Under the pieces are notes generated by a model. That model was not told the DNA's origin. It did not search any database and saw nothing but the letters and a program-made list of their open reading frames with translations. This document shows positions 31,229 through 36,034 of a DNA stretch of 36,034 bases, piece by piece. The first letter of the stretch is position 1. Each line of letters opens with the position of its first letter. The DNA is taken from contig BFEA01001086.1 of the NCBI GenBank assembly GCA_003427395.1, positions 50,818 through 86,851 on the forward strand, given 5' to 3'. The stretch comes from Chara braunii (Eukaryota; Streptophyta; Charophyceae; Charales; Characeae). The position numbers were made by a program, and so were the translations under genes.

Positions 31229-33797
31229 CAGTTGATGTTGGCGCGGTTTCGTGTTGGATCCGCTGCGAATCATCTGCTGGTTGTTTTGGTCTCGGCTTTC
31301 TTGCTGTTTCTCCTTCCCCCGAGTTGCCCCAAGGTGCAAGGAGTAGGTTGCGGAAACCGGCAGAATGAGGCTGCTTATCGGTAGCCAATGTGGTGCAGAA
31401 CTCTGCGACAATTTTGGCATTAACATCGTCGGTCAGGAACGTTTCCTGCAGTTCCTCCGTTGCTGTGGAAGCCAACCAGCTAGAAGGCAGCCAGACTACA
31501 TCTTGAGTTGCCAGCAGCGCGGCTGTGTCCAGTGCAATTTTGACATCAAGCACGCCTATTGAAAAATGCCAGCTGCCTCCATTACTGGCAGTCACCGTTT
31601 TACGTCCTATTCGCACACCAGGAACCAGCCTAAACGCAAAGCATTCGACTATGAAAGTTGCAGCCACATACTTCACCGCTTCTTTCATTGTGGGGGAACT
31701 GCTAACTGCAACGGTTGGAATTGCCAAAAAACCCTTGTCTGTTCTTCGTGCCATGAATTTGGTTCCTTGTTGAGAGAGCATAAAGCAGAGCGGGACGAGT
31801 TGGTGCCTGATGGAGCCCACTGCATTCCTGCTGCTTGAAGCCTGCAGTACTGGTGTTGGCAGCAGAGCTAAATTAAATGGAGGTTGCTGGGGTGGCCCTT
31901 GCGAGGATGCTTGATGAGTTGAGGCCCCCGCTGCACTGACAGCAAAGAAGTCCAATTCTCCCTCTTCCTCCTCTTGGGTGATCACACCTTCTCCATCTCC
32001 GTTGATCCTTCTTTGCTTTACAGGGGTCCGAAGAAACAGCCTCGGGTCTCTCATTGTTGCGTCAGTTGCCGTTGGCTGAACGGTGTAGCTCCCTGCACCG
32101 TGACTGTGGCCTTCAACATTCCTTAGCGAAGTCAGCTGCCCATGGGTCTGCCCACCCGAGGACGAGGCACCGACACCTTGGGAAGGGAAGGGAAGGGGGA
32201 CAAATTCTGGGTTGTTGTATATGGTGAAGGGCTGAAGCGCCAGGTGTTGGTCTGGGTGGTGAGAAGTGGGGTTCTGAGCGTAATGTGGGGCTGTAGATGA
32301 CGTGTCAGCGACGCGGCTTGGTGTGTTGGAGTCTGGCCCAGGGTGGGGTGGGTGAGGCGGGTGCAATCGGGCTGCGAGTTGCATTGGAGGTGGATGCTGC
32401 GTTCGGTTTATGGACACGAGCGGAGGGGATCTCATGAAGGCTAGGGGGCGACCCTGGGAAGCGAATGAAGGGGTCGGGATAACCGGGGCACGTAGTTGTG
32501 AAGCGAGGGGAAGAGCTACTAGGGGTCTAGGCGGGCGCCATGCAGTGGGGCATGATGCATTCGGTAGGGGAGGGTAGCCTGTTGGCTGAGGGTGGTAGGC
32601 GACAATCGACCCTTGCAAGGACGACGAGACTGGCGGAGGGTGGGTGGGATGAAGGGGGGCTACCACCGAGGTGGGATAGGGTGGGTGAAGTGATGTGGTC
32701 GCGACTGACGAATTGAAGGGTTGTTGAGGGTGGGGAACGTGTGTGGGTTGGGGGGGGTGCGCCGGTGGGTGCGGAACTACGGGTTGAGGGTGTGCAGGGT
32801 GCTGATGCGCAGGACGTGATCTGGGAGGCTGCCGCTCGTCTGCGGGCTGGGGTCTGCCCCGACCGCCTACCTGTCCGCGTCTGCCTCCACGCGTCCTACT
32901 TCGGCGACCTAGCGGCATCAGCTCATGGAAGCGGGGACACTCGGGGTCGAACTCGTCATGAAACCACCATAGACACTTTTGGCAGAAGGCCGTGTCTTGG
33001 TTGGCGAATTGGACTTGCATGGCTTGTCCCGTCGGTCGTCGAAGCACAATCCATTCTTTAAAATTTCGTTCGACCACCGGGTCGCAATCGATTTTAACGT
33101 TGCCAAGTCGGGGCTCGTCCTCCCTCCTATCTGGAGGATGCATGTGAATGATCGGGCCCATAAGCCTTTCGACTGCGTTGCGCAGTGAGAACATTGCTCC
33201 CAAAGGGATGCGCAGAGCTATGATTCGATAACGAGCTGCCGATTCCGCATCTCTGAGCTGATCCAGCTCTTGTTGCGTCATCCATGGCCGAAAGGTCACT
33301 CTGACCGGGCCTTGCCTCGAGGGGATGAAGTCCTGCCCTTTGGCTATCGTCCATTGTGCGATCCTGCTAGTGCGTGCCACGTAAGACATTACGTTGGGCG
33401 CTTCACCGTGCGTACGACCACGCTTATGCGACGGGTTGAAATTGATGTCCTGAAACCAAGCATCCTCGTATATCCTTATGAACTGTTCGCGCTGTGCAAC
33501 AGAGAAGGTGGAAGCTCTACAGTCAAACATAACGATAACTGTTCGATCCTTTAACCATGCGACTGTGGCTGCGTCGACCTCGTCGCTAAGATTCAAGTAG
33601 CCAATGCCATCTACAACCTCGATTTCCCCATGCGAGAAGGAAGTTTCGGGGAAGAGGCCGTCGTCGTAGCATGTGTCTAGTAACGTGCGTATTCTATGCA
33701 GATCTCCCTGCTGATCTACCGGGAGGTTCGAGCCATGTGATGGGCCGATGCTGACTTGTTGTGCCCCTCCGGTCGGGGGTTGGTTAGGTCCATTCAT
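31215..33797 (-). CDS. LINE ORF1: nucleic-acid-binding protein with zinc knuckle
   Basis: An intact frame of 860 aa from the ATG at 33797 (MNGPNQPPTGGAQQ); a GTG further upstream is in frame but unlikely. Residues about 60-270 form a folded-looking region (FRPWMTQQELDQLRDAES, then RIIALRIPLGAMFSLRNAVE) that resembles the DUF4283-type domain of plant L1 ORF1. It ends in a zinc knuckle at residues 272-287, C-X2-C-X4-H-X6-C, longer by two than the usual CCHC spacing. Residues about 290-640 are Pro/His/Gln-rich low complexity (HPPHPPHPG type), followed by a final region of about 200 residues ending VQP. The product should coat element RNA. ORF1 is intact while ORF2 is not. Confidence 0.85.
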   Translation of the reverse strand: MNGPNQPPTGGAQQVSIGPSHGSNLPVDQQGDLHRIRTLLDTCYDDGLFPETSFSHGEIEVVDGIGYLNLSDEVDAATVAWLKDRTVIVMFDCRASTFSVAQREQFIRIYEDAWFQDINFNPSHKRGRTHGEAPNVMSYVARTSRIAQWTIAKGQDFIPSRQGPVRVTFRPWMTQQELDQLRDAESAARYRIIALRIPLGAMFSLRNAVERLMGPIIHMHPPDRREDEPRLGNVKIDCDPVVERNFKEWIVLRRPTGQAMQVQFANQDTAFCQKCLWWFHDEFDPECPRFHELMPLGRRSRTRGGRRGQVGGRGRPQPADERQPPRSRPAHQHPAHPQPVVPHPPAHPPQPTHVPHPQQPFNSSVATTSLHPPYPTSVVAPLHPTHPPPVSSSLQGSIVAYHPQPTGYPPLPNASCPTAWRPPRPLVALPLASQLRAPVIPTPSFASQGRPLAFMRSPPLVSINRTQHPPPMQLAARLHPPHPPHPGPDSNTPSRVADTSSTAPHYAQNPTSHHPDQHLALQPFTIYNNPEFVPLPFPSQGVGASSSGGQTHGQLTSLRNVEGHSHGAGSYTVQPTATDATMRDPRLFLRTPVKQRRINGDGEGVITQEEEEGELDFFAVSAAGASTHQASSQGPPQQPPFNLALLPTPVLQASSSRNAVGSIRHQLVPLCFMLSQQGTKFMARRTDKGFLAIPTVAVSSSPTMKEAVKYVAATFIVECFAFRLVPGVRIGRKTVTASNGGSWHFSIGVLDVKIALDTAALLATQDVVWLPSSWLASTATEELQETFLTDDVNAKIVAEFCTTLATDKQPHSAGFRNLLLAPWGNSGEGETARKPRPKQPADDSQRIQHETAPTSTDVQP

Positions 33798-34888
33798 GAT
33801 GGCTAGTGTAGCCGTGACGCTTCCGTAGAAGCGTGGGAGCGGGTGGGCCGGGGGCGGAGCGGCGTGGATACACGAATACGCAACGAGCGTGGAGCACAAG
33901 TTGACCACGGGCAGTTGGGAAAGCCAAAGAAGGAGGTGTGGGGGATGAGTCGGTGAGATTGGTGGAGGTTAAGTAAGTGATGGAAAAATTGCGTGACGCC
34001 AGATCGGTGGGCCGTCGACACTATCCATGGCGACGTAGGAAAACACAGGGTACAGGTGAGGCTGTACTAGGTGGGGGGGGGCCGTGAGTCAACGGGTGAA
34101 GTATGTAAGGGGTGTGTGGGACGGGCAGAAAGGGGGGGGAGCACGGGTGGGGCAGCACGGGGTGTGAGAATACGGGGAGAGCGTGGGGAACGGATGTGTG
34201 AGGATTTAAGAGGGTGTGTGAGGGCAGGGGGGTTGCGTAGAGAGAGTAAGCCCTGGATGTGTGAGGATGTTTCGTGAGTGTGAGGAGCGGGAAGCATATG
34301 GGTGAGGCTGAGCGAAGTGGGGGGAAGGGTGGACACGCTGTGTGATGATCATGCACAGCTTAGTGGAGAGTGTGGGGGAACACCATTGACCGCGGTCGGC
34401 TGGAAAGACTGAAGCGGAAATTGTAGGATGAGATGGTGAGTAGGTAGGGGTAAGGAAGTAAGGAGGAGAATTACCTGGCGCCAAGTCGGTGGGCCATCGA
34501 CTCCGCGGGCAATGCTGATGAGGGCAAACGACGCTGGTCCAAACATATCGACAATATCCTGCTCTAAGTCACGGGTTGGATGCGATATCGCTTCAAACAC
34601 TTCGGGACAGGGCCCTTACATCGCGCCTGTCCAATTACGGGTGGTACACATTAGATGGAAAAGGAACTTTTATATTCGACCACCGACTCGCCTCCATATC
34701 CCCCCTTACTCGACGAAGCGGGAAGGGTTGACCTAGCGATGGAGCTAGGTAGGACGGTGGGCGATGGCCAGTTCACGGGGCTGCGTGCCCGGATGGTGGC
34801 TGGTGGTACCTGTCCTCCTGAAACTGCGACGCCTCAACGGAGCGCTCCGCGCCGGTCAAAACGTCCCTCTCCAAAAACACTATTCAGT
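33798..34888 (-). promoter_or_regulatory. LINE 5' region with two related blocks
   Basis: About 1.1 kb precedes ORF1. Two blocks, about 33945-34025 and 34428-34510 (offset 482), share GTCGGTGGGCCrTCGAC and the bases around it, so the region contains a diverged duplication, as seen in the monomeric promoters of some LINEs. In frame, both blocks encode VDGPPxWR-like peptides on the minus strand. Between them the sequence is rich in TGTGTGAGG and GGGGTGTG words. An internal promoter is expected here from LINE biology but no motif proves it. Confidence 0.55.
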
Positions 34889-35172
34889 GAGGCCGTATAA
34901 TTGTAGCGGTGGCCGAACCCCACACCACTCGAAAAAGTTTATGCTCCTTGCTCCACTACTCTAGACATGTGCAAAACTAGATTGAATCTTATGCTAGAAC
35001 ATGGAACCATACACCGCCATGATTTCTGTCTGTTGTGCATGTCGAGAGTAGTGGAGCCAGGCCGTATGGCAGCGCGCACGAAGATAGAAGATGAGCGCGG
35101 TAACCACGATTTTTCAGTTTTTCATTTTCAATTTTTCTTCTCTCTTTTTGTTTCTTCCGTCTTTTGTACCCT

Positions 35173-35252
35173 GCTGTTGATTATTGGCGGGACGAACTTC
35201 TCTGTTGATTCTCAAGTTCTCCGCTGTTGATTATTGGCGGGACGAACTTCTC
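35173..35252. repeat. 30-bp direct repeat, copies 50 bp apart
   Basis: A 30-base sequence beginning GCTGTTGATTATTGGCGGGA and ending ACTTCTC occurs identically at 35173-35202 and 35223-35252. The spacer starts with TGTTGATTCTC, a fragment of the same unit. Confidence 0.95.
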
Positions 35253-35524
35253 AGTGCCCGGGGTCTAGGTCCCACTTGGACGAATTAAGAGATACTGACC
35301 GTAGATACCAAAGATCAACGGCCAACATCTCCTCATTTGCGAAAGTGGGACCTTTCCCCGGGGTTTTATTATTATTTTCTTTTCCCAGTGCCTTCGACTT
35401 GGAGCATTCGATCTTTCCTTCCAGCAGCTAAGGGCGCAGACGCCCTGGACAATCCGGCAGCATTTTGAATGCATATGGACTCGAATTCGTCCTGATGCAT
35501 CCAAAATGTCCGGGGATGGCGAGG

Positions 35525-35648
35525 AGTGCAACTTCTGGACCGCGGATCAGTCAGCGGCGGTCTCTCTGCAGCATTCAGGTGCCCGGAGTGCAACTTCTGG
35601 ACGGCGGATCAGTCAGCGGCGGTCTCTCTGCAGCATTCAGGTGCCCGC
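35525..35648. repeat. 62-bp tandem duplication
   Basis: Positions 35525-35586 and 35587-35648 are two head-to-tail copies that differ at only one or two positions. They contain the words GGATCAGTCAGCGGCGG and GCATTCAGGTGCCCG. A length of 62 is not a multiple of three, so it shifts any frame and speaks against coding. Confidence 0.95.
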
Positions 35649-36034
35649 GTACTTGCCTCCTGCGTCCGCAAAGAGATCCGCTAAGCCGTTGCCAGCACGA
35701 TCAGTGAGAGCAAGAGTCGCTCCCGTGAATCATCGGACTCTGGGGGCGAAGTCCCACTCACGGTAGCCCAGATTCTTCGTTCCTGACCATAGATTAAGGC
35801 ACATCGACGGCCATAGCTGTGGAGTCCAAGCTGCAGGGGACTAGGACCTCGCGCCGGCCGAGCATTGCTGTAGTTGGGAACTTGGGAGAGAATATTATAG
35901 CGGCGCAAGAACCGTCANAATCGTCAATAGCGGTGCGGGAGATGAGAGAGAAGCACTGTTGAAAAGTATAGGGCACGTGCTCGGCGGCGTTGAGCAAGGA
36001 GAGAGAAGAGAGAGCGCAGTGGGTTCGGCCAAGA

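Larger units (their letters stand above)
26310..34903 (-). mobile_element. Complete L1-like LINE (non-LTR retrotransposon) with TSD
   Basis: The element occupies 26325-34888. Reading down the minus strand: a 1.1-kb 5' region, ORF1, ORF2, a 3' UTR of about 580 bp (26978-26402), poly(A) of 41 (T's at 26361-26401) and (AAAC)9 (26325-26360). A target-site duplication of 15 bp, GAGGCCsTATAATTG, flanks it at 26310-26324 and 34889-34903, identical at 14 of 15 positions. This is the expected product of target-primed reverse transcription, and the 5' end seems complete. AP-type endonuclease, reverse transcriptase and a C-terminal zinc finger place it with plant-type L1 elements. Confidence 0.93.
34904..36034. 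other. Right flank; no gene recognised
   Basis: Short frames only. An N is present at 35918. Two direct repeats are listed separately. The last bases (35990-36034) are GA-rich. Confidence 0.45.

Overview
The window looks like repeat-rich nuclear DNA of a plant-lineage eukaryote. It has long CT/GA microsatellites, single-N gaps inside homopolymers, LINE, SINE and hAT-like insertions with clear target-site duplications, and decayed Myb/SANT (trihelix-like) genes. The protein style, with acidic or Gly/Pro-rich low-complexity tails around trihelix-like domains, recalls the charophyte alga Chara. That assignment is from memory and was not tested. I see no bacterial operon, rRNA, convincing tRNA gene or CRISPR array.

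Layout. Positions 1-6250 are mostly non-coding: GA, GAT and CT microsatellites, a 3.2 kb minisatellite and one weak hypothetical ORF. Positions 6255-7769 (+) hold a Myb/SANT-like gene kept in one frame but cut by two in-frame stops. A coiled-coil protein tail lies at 8043-8480 (-) against a large CT/CTAT/CA microsatellite. Positions 10699-12130 and 16519-17850 are two diverged copies of an unrecognised non-coding repeat. Each copy carries an array of stem-loops with variable but complementary stems and a loop that is uniform within the copy. Between them sit two short hAT-like non-autonomous elements and a related fragment, all AT-rich with islands of CCGAAC/GTTCGG.

Positions 18956-24136 (-) hold two adjacent same-strand genes, both broken by small indels. 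The upstream one is a trihelix-like DNA-binding protein. The downstream one is a protein I do not recognise, with a charged N-terminus and a C-terminal region of about 330 residues. Positions 24991-25697 are bounded by 37-bp inverted repeats. A 309-bp SINE-like retroposon with a perfect 16-bp duplication sits at 25709-26017.

Positions 26325-34888 (-) are a complete 8.6 kb LINE. It has a 1.1 kb 5' region, an intact ORF1 of 860 aa with a zinc knuckle, an ORF2 (AP endonuclease, reverse transcriptase, terminal zinc finger) overlapping ORF1 by 14 nt and decayed by stops and frameshifts, a poly(A) tail plus (AAAC)n, and a 15-bp target-site duplication. The last 1.1 kb holds short direct repeats and no recognisable gene.

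The strongest candidate for something undescribed is the paired hairpin arrays in the two copies of the 10.7/16.5 kb repeat.
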